From Bacteroidales bacterium (GTDB lineage Bacteria; Bacteroidota; Bacteroidia; Bacteroidales; F082), in NCBI GenBank assembly GCA_014860665.1, contig JACZJI010000076.1:1-64000 (forward strand): a DNA stretch of 64,000 bases, read 5' to 3'. The position numbers were made by a program, and so were the translations under genes. The notes under the pieces are model-generated. The model searched no databases, was not told the DNA's origin, and worked only from the letters and a program-made list of their open reading frames with translations. Shown here piece after piece: positions 29,408 to 37,458 of the stretch. How positions within the stretch are numbered: position 1 is the stretch's first letter; the number at the start of each line of letters is the position of its first letter.

Positions 29408-30652
29408 TTACAATGAGTCCAGCATTGGCATATATTTCCTTACCAAAGAATCATAAGCTGGTTTGTTTGCTCTCAGGATGGGAATGGATGATGGAGACTT
29501 TAGTTTGAGCGGGTTGATGGCAATCCCGTCTTTGAAGACACGGAAGTCAAGATGAGGTCCGGTTGCCAGCCCTGTCATTCCAACATAACCAATAACCTGA
29601 TCTTGTTTAACATGAACGCCGACTTTGATTCCTTTTGCAAAGCGACTCAGGTGAGCGTATTGTGTTGTGTAAATGCCGTTGTGACGGATTCTGATATAGT
29701 TTCCACCTCCCATTTTTTGATAACCTTTAGCTGAAATAATTCCGTCTCCCAGTGCATGTACCGGAGTCCCCATGGGTGCGGCATAATCCACGCCATGGTG
29801 AGGCCTGAAGATCTTTAATATGGGTTCCCAGCGTCTGTTGGAAAAATGAGAACTGATGCGGGTATATTTTAATGGAGCTTTTAGAAATGCGCGCTGCAGG
29901 CTTCTTCCGGTTTCATCGAAATAAGCCCATTTTCCGTCTTGTTCAAAATCGAAAGCATAATAATCCTTTCCATCATGGATAAAATCAGAAGCTAAAATTT
30001 GTCCTAATCCCACGTATTTCCCGTCGACATATAGTTTCCTATAGATGACTTTATACTTATCATCAGGTTTGAGTTCAAAAAAGTCAATGTTCCAGGCATA
30101 TATTTCTGATAGGCGAACTGCTAAAGCGATGTCATCATCGTTATCCTGAATAGCATTCCAGAAAGAAGTTTTTATTACTCCTACAGAATTGGCAAGTTTA
30201 CTCTCAATAGGTTTTTGTCCCAACTCTGCTGAAATGGTATCATACAACTTGTAGCGGACATAATCTGTCGGGGATTGTTCATATACAAAATAAAGAGGTT
30301 TGGGAGTGGAGTCTTTTGTGCAAATAACAGCATATTCCTGGCCTTTTCTCATGGCGCGAACATCAAATGTATCACGCGTATGACGGGCAATGTAGTCGAT
30401 GATCTTATAGTCTACCCCGTATTTTAACAAGATGTCAGACAGATTTTGATTTCTTTTCACTTTACCATGAATCACGTTCAGGGAATCAACGTTAATCCCG
30501 TACATCATTTTAGGTTTGGGCTTTGGCGCTACTGTTGCAGTAGGTGTTTCAGCTGTAGCTTTTTCGTGGCCGCTAAACGCAGAGCAGGATGATAATACAA
30601 ACGAAGTTATAATAAAGGCAGTAATTATGAAGAAGCGATTCTTAAACATCAT
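29408..30652 (-). CDS. M23-family peptidoglycan endopeptidase, lipoprotein
   Basis: 414 residues from MMFKNRFF. A lipobox VLSSC is near residue 22, followed by a Pro/Lys linker and then a LysM/OapA-like region (about 60-110). The C-terminal M23 domain has zinc ligands His286 and Asp289 in HHGVD and His367 in GPHLD, plus GGNYIRIRH and QYAHLSRF. It should cut peptide cross-links in the cell wall from the periplasmic face. An ATG at 30679 is nine codons upstream. The promoter box TAAATTTG at 30692-30685 would place transcription start at about that codon, so the later Met is chosen. Confidence 0.9.
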   Translation of the reverse strand: MMFKNRFFIITAFIITSFVLSSCSAFSGHEKATAETPTATVAPKPKPKMMYGINVDSLNVIHGKVKRNQNLSDILLKYGVDYKIIDYIARHTRDTFDVRAMRKGQEYAVICTKDSTPKPLYFVYEQSPTDYVRYKLYDTISAELGQKPIESKLANSVGVIKTSFWNAIQDNDDDIALAVRLSEIYAWNIDFFELKPDDKYKVIYRKLYVDGKYVGLGQILASDFIHDGKDYYAFDFEQDGKWAYFDETGRSLQRAFLKAPLKYTRISSHFSNRRWEPILKIFRPHHGVDYAAPMGTPVHALGDGIISAKGYQKMGGGNYIRIRHNGIYTTQYAHLSRFAKGIKVGVHVKQDQVIGYVGMTGLATGPHLDFRVFKDGIAINPLKLKSPSSIPILRANKPAYDSLVRKYMPMLDSL

Positions 30653-30684
30653 ATCGTGACTTAGGTAAGAGTGAGACAAGGGGG

Positions 30685-30692
30685 CAAATTTA
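30685..30692 (-). promoter_or_regulatory. -7 promoter box of the M23 peptidase gene
   Basis: The reverse strand reads TAAATTTG, matching TAnnTTTG. It decides in favour of the start codon at 30652 rather than 30679. Confidence 0.55.
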
Positions 30693-30729
30693 AAAGAATT
30701 TGAATTCCCTAATCCTTAAAAAACATAAA

Positions 30730-30755
30730 AAGCCGACCCAAAAAGTGCCGGCCTT
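30730..30755 (-). terminator. Probable terminator of iorAB
   Basis: On the reverse strand AAGGCCGGC and GGTCGGCTT form an imperfect stem around a T-rich loop, followed by TTTTT. It lies 23 bp after the iorB stop codon. Confidence 0.55.
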
Positions 30756-30777
30756 ATAAAAAGGGAAAGGGAGTAAT

Positions 30778-31365
30778 TTATTTACTTTTTTCTTCGGCCA
30801 TTTCACGGCCTTTTTTGAGTGCATTCAGATTAAGCTCTACCATCGCTTCTCCTTTTTTTGCAAAAAGATTGCGAATGGCATTTTCGAGCGATTCGTATTT
30901 CAAACCAAGATAAGGTGAAGCTGCTCCTAAAATCACAATATTGGCTGCTTTTACAGAACCTAAATCTTTGGCTACCTGATCAGCATCCAGGGTAACGTGT
31001 CTTGGGAGTTTCCAAATCTCTGCAAGAATATCTTCTAAATCAGGATAGTTACTAATGTTTTTGAAAGGATTTATGCTGGAGATAAGCCAGCCGTTTTCTG
31101 TATCCAGCATATTGAAATAACGTAATGATTCTAAAGGCTCCACCGACAGAATCATATCAGCGGTACCTTCCGGAATCAGGTCCGAAGCGATGGGTCTAGA
31201 GGACAACCGCAAATGCGACTGAACGTCGCCACCGCGCTGACTCATCCCATGAACCTCTGCCTGTTTAAGTTGATAACCTTCGGAAAGTGCTGCCATCCCA
31301 ATAACTGTGGCGATTGTCAAAATACCTTGTCCGCCTACTCCACTTAAAATGATGTCTTTTTTCAT
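30778..31365 (-). CDS. iorB: Indolepyruvate ferredoxin oxidoreductase, beta subunit
   Basis: 195 residues. The N-terminus KDIILSGVGGQGILTIATVI and the motif HGMSQRGGDVQSHLR are typical of the gamma/beta-type pyruvate-ferredoxin-oxidoreductase domain. With IorA it should oxidatively decarboxylate aryl-pyruvates from transamination of Trp, Phe and Tyr to aryl-acetyl-CoA. It lies 10 bp after iorA in the same transcript. It is the last gene of the unit and is followed by a probable terminator. Confidence 0.92.
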   Translation of the reverse strand: MKKDIILSGVGGQGILTIATVIGMAALSEGYQLKQAEVHGMSQRGGDVQSHLRLSSRPIASDLIPEGTADMILSVEPLESLRYFNMLDTENGWLISSINPFKNISNYPDLEDILAEIWKLPRHVTLDADQVAKDLGSVKAANIVILGAASPYLGLKYESLENAIRNLFAKKGEAMVELNLNALKKGREMAEEKSK

Positions 31366-31375
31366 GATTACTGTT

Positions 31376-33001
31376 TTATTGGGCTACGTTTTCTAATCCT
31401 TTTTTGGCATGTTTCAATTTCATTCTTCTCGAAAGTGTCTGAACGCATTCTCGTCTTGTAATGATGACAGAAACACCTTGGTAAGCAATTTCTTCTTTGA
31501 AAACTTTTACGTTTTCTTCATGTAATCTGCGCAAAGGTGTGACTATCCGGATATGATCTTCTTCAACGCCCAGTCCTTTTACGATGTCTTCCAGTTTGCC
31601 GAAGGCTGCTGAATCCTGTCCCCCCGTCATGGCTGTGGTGGCGTTGTCCATAATGACTACTGTGACTGGAACTTTCCTGATAACAGCGTCCAATAAACCG
31701 GTCATGCCGGAATGTGTGAACGTAGAATCTCCAATGGCTGCGACAGCAGGAACTAAACCGGCTTCAGTAGCACCTACAGCCATTGTAATAGAGGCTCCCA
31801 TATCAACGCAACTGTTGATTGATTCCAATGGTGGTAAAGCACTGAGTGTGTAACATCCAATGTCTGAAAATACTCTTCCCGGGGTGTAATCTTTCATGAC
31901 TGCATTAATGGCTTCAAAGGAATCCCAATGAGAACAGCCATCGCAAAGCAGGGGGGGCCTGGGTTTTGTTACTTTTGGAATTTCAAAACCAGTCGATACT
32001 TTTTTACCCAAAGCCCGTCCGGCAAGATTCGGATTGAGTTCTCCAACACGAGGTAATGTGCCATCCATTCTTCCTTTGATAGGCTTTCCTTCATCAAGAT
32101 AGCCACGAAGCAGTTCTTCTATTATCGGATATCCTTCTTCCATTACAAGGATCGAATCTACCAGGTTATATAATTTCTTAATCTGTGCCTTAGAGATGGG
32201 ATATTGTCCGATTTTTAAAACAGGATAAGGAATTTCTTCCTCACTGAAATTCTCCATCAGGTAATTGTAAGCAATTCCACAGGCAATGATTCCCATACTT
32301 TTGTCCTTCCCGTCAAAAAATTTAATGTTTCCAGAATTTTCACTGTCTTCACGGAAAGCAATTTGTTTTGAAATCAGTCCGTCGTATCTTTTTCTGGCAA
32401 TGCTGGGCAGCAAAATGAATTGTTTTAAATCTCCAGGAAGTGACATGTTATTTTGCAGAAGCATTTCTTTCCGTTCAACTCCAGAACGTGAATGCGACAA
32501 TCTGGTGGTAATTCTTAATAGAACAGGTGTTCCGAATTTTTCGGAAAGTTCAAAACCATACCTTGTCATATCATAAGCTTCCTGCTGATTGGAAGGTTCC
32601 AGCGTGGGAATTTGTGCAAATTTCCCGTAAAAACGCGAGTCTTGCTCATTTTGTGAGGAGTGCATAGAAGGGTCATCTGCCGAAACGACAACCAAACCGC
32701 CGTTGGCACCAGTAATAGCAGAGTTGATAAATGCATCTGCCGCCACATTCAACCCAACATGTTTCATGCAAACCAAAGCTCGTTTTCCCGCATAGGACAT
32801 CCCTATGGCAGTCTCCATCGCAGTTTTCTCATTTGCAGACCAAACCGATGCAATTTTTCTGTTTTTTGCTTCTTCAGAACCCTGAATATATTCCGTAATT
32901 TCTGTCGAAGGAGTGCCTGGGTAAGCAAATACACCTGAGAGTCCTGCATCGATGGCTCCCTGGGCAATTGCTTCATCTCCAAGTAATAATAATTTGTCCA
33001 T
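31376..33001 (-). CDS. iorA: Indolepyruvate ferredoxin oxidoreductase, alpha subunit (no ferredoxin domain)
   Basis: 541 residues. The N-terminal pyrimidine-binding domain has GLSGVFAYPGTPSTEI and MSYAGKRALVCMKHVGLN. The C-terminal thiamine-diphosphate domain has LLCDGCSHWDSF, SDIGCYTLSALPP and MDNATTAMTGGQ. Archaeal IorA is about 100 residues longer and ends in a domain with two 4Fe-4S clusters. Here the protein stops soon after RRECVQTLSRRMKLKHAKKG, and no CxxCxxC motif is present. It is first in the two-gene unit. No promoter box was clear. Confidence 0.92.
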   Translation of the reverse strand: MDKLLLLGDEAIAQGAIDAGLSGVFAYPGTPSTEITEYIQGSEEAKNRKIASVWSANEKTAMETAIGMSYAGKRALVCMKHVGLNVAADAFINSAITGANGGLVVVSADDPSMHSSQNEQDSRFYGKFAQIPTLEPSNQQEAYDMTRYGFELSEKFGTPVLLRITTRLSHSRSGVERKEMLLQNNMSLPGDLKQFILLPSIARKRYDGLISKQIAFREDSENSGNIKFFDGKDKSMGIIACGIAYNYLMENFSEEEIPYPVLKIGQYPISKAQIKKLYNLVDSILVMEEGYPIIEELLRGYLDEGKPIKGRMDGTLPRVGELNPNLAGRALGKKVSTGFEIPKVTKPRPPLLCDGCSHWDSFEAINAVMKDYTPGRVFSDIGCYTLSALPPLESINSCVDMGASITMAVGATEAGLVPAVAAIGDSTFTHSGMTGLLDAVIRKVPVTVVIMDNATTAMTGGQDSAAFGKLEDIVKGLGVEEDHIRIVTPLRRLHEENVKVFKEEIAYQGVSVIITRRECVQTLSRRMKLKHAKKGLENVAQ

Positions 33002-33132
33002 GAATATGGTTTTTTTGCTAATCTATATCGTTTGCGAAATTACCAATTTAGGACGTTGCCAGAAGAGCCGGATGGCAATCTATACTGATTTTAAATTGAT
33101 CAAAAAGGTTTACTTTTACCAAAATTTTAACG

Positions 33133-33747
33133 ATGAACTTCCTCGCTCATGCTCATCTTTCTGGTGAAAATTCCGAACTTCTGGTTGGAAATATGATTGC
33201 CGATGCTGTGAAGGGGAATCAAATTTCTTTGTATCCGGAGTTAGTGAGACAAGGTATTTTACTACATCGTAAGATTGATACTTTTACAGATTCACATCCA
33301 TGTGTAAAAAGAAGTAAAGATACTATCAGAGAAGAGGCGGGAAGGTATTCAGGAGTGGTTGTAGATATTTATTATGATCACTTTCTTTCGAGGCAATGGA
33401 CAGATTTTTCGGATGTCCCCCTGGATGAATTCACGGTTTCGGTTTACCGAATTTTAGGAAATCACAGTTATCTGTTACCTGCCCGGGTAAAGAGAATGAT
33501 GCCTTACATGATTGCGCAGAACTGGCTAAACGGTTATGCTAATTTAGAAGATTTGAGAAGGATATTTTACGGCATGGATCGCAGAACTAAATTGCATTCA
33601 GGGATGAGCAGGGCTGTGCAAATATTGGTAGCACACTATGATTCCCTGAAAAAGGATTTTGAAGATTTTTATCCTGAAATGATTGATTTTGCGAAAAGTG
33701 TCCGACAGGAAATTTTTACTTCAAATGTTTGCACTTCTGAAAGATAA
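33133..33747 (+). CDS. acpH: Acyl carrier protein phosphodiesterase
   Basis: 204 residues of the AcpH/DUF479 family: MNFLAHAHLSGENSELLVGN, ADAVKGNQ, GILLHRKIDTFTDSHP and VVVDIYYDHFLSRQW, an HD-like set of metal-binding residues. The enzyme removes 4'-phosphopantetheine from holo-ACP. The gene is single. A near-consensus -7 box TACTTTTA lies at 33111-33118 just before the start. The convergent yjbQ gene ends only 6 bp away. Confidence 0.88.
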   Translation: MNFLAHAHLSGENSELLVGNMIADAVKGNQISLYPELVRQGILLHRKIDTFTDSHPCVKRSKDTIREEAGRYSGVVVDIYYDHFLSRQWTDFSDVPLDEFTVSVYRILGNHSYLLPARVKRMMPYMIAQNWLNGYANLEDLRRIFYGMDRRTKLHSGMSRAVQILVAHYDSLKKDFEDFYPEMIDFAKSVRQEIFTSNVCTSER

Positions 33748-33753
33748 AAGATT

Positions 33754-34164
33754 CTAAGAATAAACCGTTATCACCAGTTTTCTGTTTCCTCCGTGGTTTC
33801 TAAACTCACAGAAATAAATACCCTGCCAGGTTCCCGTATTTAATCTGTGATTTGTAATGGGAATTGTAAGTGATGTTCCCAAAACCGCAGTCTTAAAATG
33901 AGCAGGCATGTCGTCTTTTCCTTCCAATGTGTGAGTATAAAAAGGAGCTCCTTCCGGCGCTATTTTGTCAAATAAAGTATTCAGGTCAACACGTACATCA
34001 GAATCTGCATTTTCATTTAACATCAATGCCGCAGAAGTATGTTTGATAAACAGGTTCATAAGCCCGGTTTCCGGTAGTTCTCCAATGGCATTCAAGACGA
34101 TGTTATCTATCAGATGAAAACCTTTATGCATGGCCGGAAGACTGATTTCTTTCTGTTTAATCAT
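33754..34164 (-). CDS. YjbQ/UPF0047 family protein
   Basis: 136 residues with the complete YjbQ pattern: FIKHTSAALMLNENAD, a metal-binding HTLEG, and NHRLNTGTWQGIYFCEFR near the end. Members have been described as secondary thiamine-phosphate synthases from complementation tests, but their normal role is unsettled. The gene is 44 bp downstream of a DUF423 gene on the same strand and may be co-transcribed with it. A separate thiamine-related operon begins about 0.7 kb away, which may be chance. Confidence 0.88.
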   Translation of the reverse strand: MIKQKEISLPAMHKGFHLIDNIVLNAIGELPETGLMNLFIKHTSAALMLNENADSDVRVDLNTLFDKIAPEGAPFYTHTLEGKDDMPAHFKTAVLGTSLTIPITNHRLNTGTWQGIYFCEFRNHGGNRKLVITVYS

Positions 34165-34208
34165 TTTATTTGATTGTAAAATAGAATTAATAATTGCTAA
34201 AGGAAAGA

Positions 34209-34616
34209 TTAGTTTTCTGCTTTGTTGATTTTAGCGTATTTCAAACCGCTCCAGAAAATTGTTGCCCATCCCAACATAAATGAAATTCCGCCGAAAGGTG
34301 GGAAGTAATGCATAAAATTCAGGTTGAGATGTGTTAAACTCATGGTCGAAGTAAGATAAATTGAGATAGAGAAAAAGACAATTCCAAAAGTGAAAAATGA
34401 AAAAATTGCTTTTGAATAAGATGGTTTGATAAATCTTTCAGCGAAAGCCATTCCCAGTAAAGCCAGAGTATGGTACATCTGAAACTGAACAGCCACATTA
34501 AAAGCAAACATTTCCTCCGGTGCCAGACTTTGCTTCAATACATGACTTCCAATAGCACCTAAGATTACCGTTATTAATCCGGAGAGTCCTGCAGTTATTA
34601 GATATGTTTTGGTCAT
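34209..34616 (-). CDS. DUF423 integral membrane protein
   Basis: 135 residues from MTKTYLITAGLSG, with four membrane helices. The family pattern is visible: GAIGSHVLKQ, FNVAVQFQMYHTLALLGMAF and a GGISFMLGWATIFWSGL end. Function is unknown. An ATG at 34637 is in frame but overlaps the promoter box TAACTTTG (34642-34635), which would place it before transcription start, so the Met at 34616 is taken. It probably heads a two-gene unit with yjbQ. Confidence 0.85.
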   Translation of the reverse strand: MTKTYLITAGLSGLITVILGAIGSHVLKQSLAPEEMFAFNVAVQFQMYHTLALLGMAFAERFIKPSYSKAIFSFFTFGIVFFSISIYLTSTMSLTHLNLNFMHYFPPFGGISFMLGWATIFWSGLKYAKINKAEN

Positions 34617-34634
34617 TTTCTGTAAATTGATAGG

Positions 34635-34642
34635 CAAAGTTA
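34635..34642 (-). promoter_or_regulatory. -7 promoter box of the DUF423 gene
   Basis: The reverse strand reads TAACTTTG, a full TAnnTTTG match, 18 bp before the chosen start codon. Confidence 0.55.
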
Positions 34643-34818
34643 GGTGAAATATCAGTTTAGTGTGAGATGTAAATTGTATAAAGAAATTTCAGCAGAAACA
34701 TTTTACATTTTGAAAATTACTGGATGGAAGATCCCGGTTTATGGGAATATCTTTTGAAGAGAACACTCAAAAAACCTTAAAATAGTCGCATGGATTTTAT
34801 GAAAATTTAAAATAAACT

Positions 34819-34826
34819 TACTTTTG
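34819..34826 (+). promoter_or_regulatory. -7 promoter box of the thiamine-binding-like/pnuC operon
   Basis: TACTTTTG fits TAnnTTTG. An in-frame ATG at 34824 lies inside this box, so translation should begin at the next Met, 34842. No TPP riboswitch (CTGAGA/ACCTGA pattern) is present in the leader. Confidence 0.6.
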
Positions 34827-34841
34827 CGAAAATTTAAATCG

Positions 34842-35099
34842 ATGAGAACATCTGTTGAAATAAGTTACTATCCATTAAAAGAGGAGTTTATCCATCCTAT
34901 AAAGAGCTTTATAGATAGGCTAAATACTCATGAAAATATCATTGCAAAAACAAATGGGATGAGTACCCAGGTTTTTGGCGAATATTTTGATGTAATGAAT
35001 GCCATTACAGAAGAGATTTATAAGTCTTTTGAACTGCCTCATTCGGTTTTTGTATTGAAAATTATTAATGCTGATCTTAATCACGTTGTGAGGGAATAA
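34842..35099 (+). CDS. YkoF/MTH1187-type thiamine-binding-like protein
   Basis: 85 residues from MRTSVEISYYPLKEEF. The ferredoxin-like pattern, with SYYPL near the start, an NGMSTQVFGEYFDVM middle and a beta strand SVFVLKIINAD at the end, matches small thiamine-binding (YkoF/DUF77-type) proteins. Such proteins bind thiamine or related ligands, but the role is often unproven. It is the first gene of a compact operon, 2 bp before pnuC, which suggests a link with vitamin uptake. Confidence 0.65.
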   Translation: MRTSVEISYYPLKEEFIHPIKSFIDRLNTHENIIAKTNGMSTQVFGEYFDVMNAITEEIYKSFELPHSVFVLKIINADLNHVVRE

Positions 35100-35101
35100 A
35101 G

Positions 35102-35743
35102 ATGGTTTTTCACGATTTTTTTCATCTGCTGCTGCAGGAGATTATGAATTCTTCCTGGATTGAGATTGTTGCAGCAAGCCTTGGTTTAGTAAGTGTCTGG
35201 TATGCCAAAAAGGCAAATATCTTTACGTATCCATCGGGAATTGTAAGCGTTTTACTGTACGTTTACATTTGTTTCAAAGCTCAGCTTTACGCAGATATGG
35301 GAATCAACGCCTATTATTTTGTTTTCAGTGTTTACGGTTGGATCATCTGGTCGAGAAAAAATGAAAACAAAGAAGAGCTGCCGGTGACTTATTCAGGGAG
35401 AAAGACCTGGATCATCAGTATTTTGGTTTTCCTTGTTTCTCTTGTAATTATTCAAATACTGTTGCGAATTTTCAAAGCCAACGATGTCGTTTACTGGTCG
35501 ACTTTTGTCCCATATACAGATACTTTTACCACAGCTGTAGCCATTGTGGGAATGTGGCTTATGGCAATTAAAAAAGTTGAAAACTGGATTTTCTGGATTC
35601 TTACCGACGTTGTTTCAGTTCCGTTGTATTTGTATAAGGGACTCGTCTTTACAAGCTTTCAGTATTTCGTATTCTTAATTTTGGCAGTACTGGGTTATAT
35701 TGAATGGCGTAAACTGGCCAATGAGCAGAAAGCTTATGCTTAA
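35102..35743 (+). CDS. pnuC: PnuC-family vitamin transporter
   Basis: 213 residues with seven hydrophobic segments and PnuC motifs: SLGLVSVWYAKKANIFTYP near the start, GINAYYFVFSVYGWIIW in the middle and VENWIFWILTDVVSVPLYLYKG near the end. PnuC carriers let nicotinamide riboside or, in the PnuT branch, thiamine diffuse in; a kinase then traps it. A NadR-like kinase overlaps this gene by 8 bp, which favours nicotinamide riboside. The thiamine-binding-like gene upstream favours thiamine. The motif WxxWxxxD does not settle the substrate for me. Confidence 0.9.
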   Translation: MVFHDFFHLLLQEIMNSSWIEIVAASLGLVSVWYAKKANIFTYPSGIVSVLLYVYICFKAQLYADMGINAYYFVFSVYGWIIWSRKNENKEELPVTYSGRKTWIISILVFLVSLVIIQILLRIFKANDVVYWSTFVPYTDTFTTAVAIVGMWLMAIKKVENWIFWILTDVVSVPLYLYKGLVFTSFQYFVFLILAVLGYIEWRKLANEQKAYA

Positions 35744-36251
35744 AAGAATTTCCATAACCGGACCTGAATCAAGCGGAAAAACCTGGCTTAGTAAAAGACT
35801 GGCAGATTACTACAAAGCACATTTTGTGGAAGAATACTCCAGGGAATATCTCGCAGTTCACGGAGCTGATTATGTTATGGAAGATGTTGTCAATATTGCT
35901 AAAGGACAGTTAGAAAGCGAAAATCGAGTAGCTGAAAAGTGTGAAAATGTCCTGTTTTGTGATACGGATATGCTGGTTACTAAAATTTGGTGTGAAGTTG
36001 TTTATGGAAGCTGTCCTGAATGGATTGAAAACAAGTTTAACGACCATGTTTACGATCTCTATTTGCTGTGTTACCCCGATATTCCCTGGGAAGATGATCC
36101 CCTGAGGGAAAATCCCAACGATAGGGATGTTTTGTTCGAATTATACCAAAGTGCTCTTATAAAAAAGGGATTACCATTTAAAGTTGTGAAAGGGCTGGGT
36201 GATGAGCGTTTGAAAAATGCAGTTACCTTTGTGAATGAAATTTTGCAATAA
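35736..36251 (+). CDS. NadR-like AAA-type ATPase / vitamin kinase
   Basis: 171 residues from MLKRISITGPESSGKTW, with a P-loop GPESSGKT at 9-16 directly after the start. FVEEYSREYLAVHG and the FCDTDMLVTKIWCE Walker-B-like segment match the ribosylnicotinamide kinase domain of NadR. The adenylyltransferase and regulator domains of full NadR are absent. It should phosphorylate the vitamin brought in by PnuC. It overlaps pnuC by 8 bp and shares a TAATG stop-start with the next gene, so translation is probably coupled. Confidence 0.85.
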   Translation: MLKRISITGPESSGKTWLSKRLADYYKAHFVEEYSREYLAVHGADYVMEDVVNIAKGQLESENRVAEKCENVLFCDTDMLVTKIWCEVVYGSCPEWIENKFNDHVYDLYLLCYPDIPWEDDPLRENPNDRDVLFELYQSALIKKGLPFKVVKGLGDERLKNAVTFVNEILQ

Positions 36252-37450
36252 TGCCCTTTTCGAACTCACGTTTAAAAATTCTTAACCTTTGTCGATGGTA
36301 TCCTAATCGCTACGATCCGATGCCGGGCTTGTTCATTCAAAGGCATGCTGAAGCTGCTGCACTCTATACAGACGTGAGTGTAGTATACACGCATATGGTT
36401 TCCAGCGAGAAACTGAATGGAACTTATGAAATCGATTTTGAAGAAAAGAATGAGGTTCACACTGTGAGAGTCTATTACCAGGAACCAAAGGCTAAAATCC
36501 CTTTTTTAAATCAGGTAGTTAAAGCCTGGCGATTTTTAAAAGCTAATGAGATTGGGATAAAAGCTGTTTCAGGTTCTCCTCTAAACTTTGATCTCGTTCA
36601 TGTTCATGTTTTGACACGTTTGGGGGTGATCGCTTTGTATTTTAAATGGAAGTACGGAATCCCATTTGTAATTACAGAGCATTGGACCCGCTATTTAAAT
36701 CTTAAACAACGGTTTAAAGGGTTTTTCAGAAAGGTGTTGACACGAAAAGTAGTGAAACATGCAGCCGTTGTGACCGCCGTTTCAAAAGATCTGATAAGAG
36801 CTATGCAAAATCATAGACTAAAAAACAGGGATTATCGCGTCATTACCAATGTAGTGGATCCGGTATTTTTCGAAACAGATTATCTACAAAAGAATCACTA
36901 CGTAAAAGAGCTGGTTCACGTAAGTTGTTTTACGGATGAACAAAAAAATATCAGCGGGTTATTGCGTATTGTCAAGGCTCTTTCAGATAAACGAGATGAT
37001 TTCCATTTTACTTTTATTGGTGAAGGTGAGGATTTTGATAAGTTGAAAAATGAAGTTGGTAGACTGACAATTCCCCATGAAAGAATTGAATTCACAGGTT
37101 TGCTGGAAGGAAGACTTCTTGCAGAAACCATGGCAAAAGCTGATGCACTTGTGCTGTTCAGTAATTACGAGAACATGCCTGTAGTTATCAACGAAAGTTT
37201 TGTTTTGGGCGTTCCGGTTTTTTCCACTGATGTAGGAGGAATTGCTGAAATGATCAATGATAAAAATGGTTTTCTTGTAGCAAAAGGGGATGAGCAGAGT
37301 CTTAAAAAGGCTCTGAATGATTTTTTGGATAACAAGTTTTCCTTTGATTCTGATAAAATCAGAGAGGATGCACATAATAAATTTTCCAGAGAAGCCATCG
37401 GTAAAGATTTGTTGGAGATTTACCAGACGGCTCTGAAAAAGAATAAGTAA
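36251..37450 (+). CDS. GT4-family glycosyltransferase
   Basis: 399 residues with two Rossmann-like halves. The N-terminal half starts LKILNLCRWYPNRYDPMPG and has HVHVLTRLG. The C-terminal half has FTGLLEGRLLAETMAKADALVLFSNYENMPVVINESFVLGVPVFSTDVGG, the GT4 donor-binding region with its E-x7-E. It should transfer a sugar from a nucleotide donor to a cell-surface glycan or lipid. It overlaps the kinase gene by one base (TAATG), although no functional link to vitamin uptake is evident. Confidence 0.88.
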   Translation: MPFSNSRLKILNLCRWYPNRYDPMPGLFIQRHAEAAALYTDVSVVYTHMVSSEKLNGTYEIDFEEKNEVHTVRVYYQEPKAKIPFLNQVVKAWRFLKANEIGIKAVSGSPLNFDLVHVHVLTRLGVIALYFKWKYGIPFVITEHWTRYLNLKQRFKGFFRKVLTRKVVKHAAVVTAVSKDLIRAMQNHRLKNRDYRVITNVVDPVFFETDYLQKNHYVKELVHVSCFTDEQKNISGLLRIVKALSDKRDDFHFTFIGEGEDFDKLKNEVGRLTIPHERIEFTGLLEGRLLAETMAKADALVLFSNYENMPVVINESFVLGVPVFSTDVGGIAEMINDKNGFLVAKGDEQSLKKALNDFLDNKFSFDSDKIREDAHNKFSREAIGKDLLEIYQTALKKNK

Positions 37451-37458
37451 CTTACTGA

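Noticed and set aside
34638..34841. TPP riboswitch before the thiamine-binding-like gene
   Set aside because: The conserved CTGAGA and ACCTGA blocks are absent.
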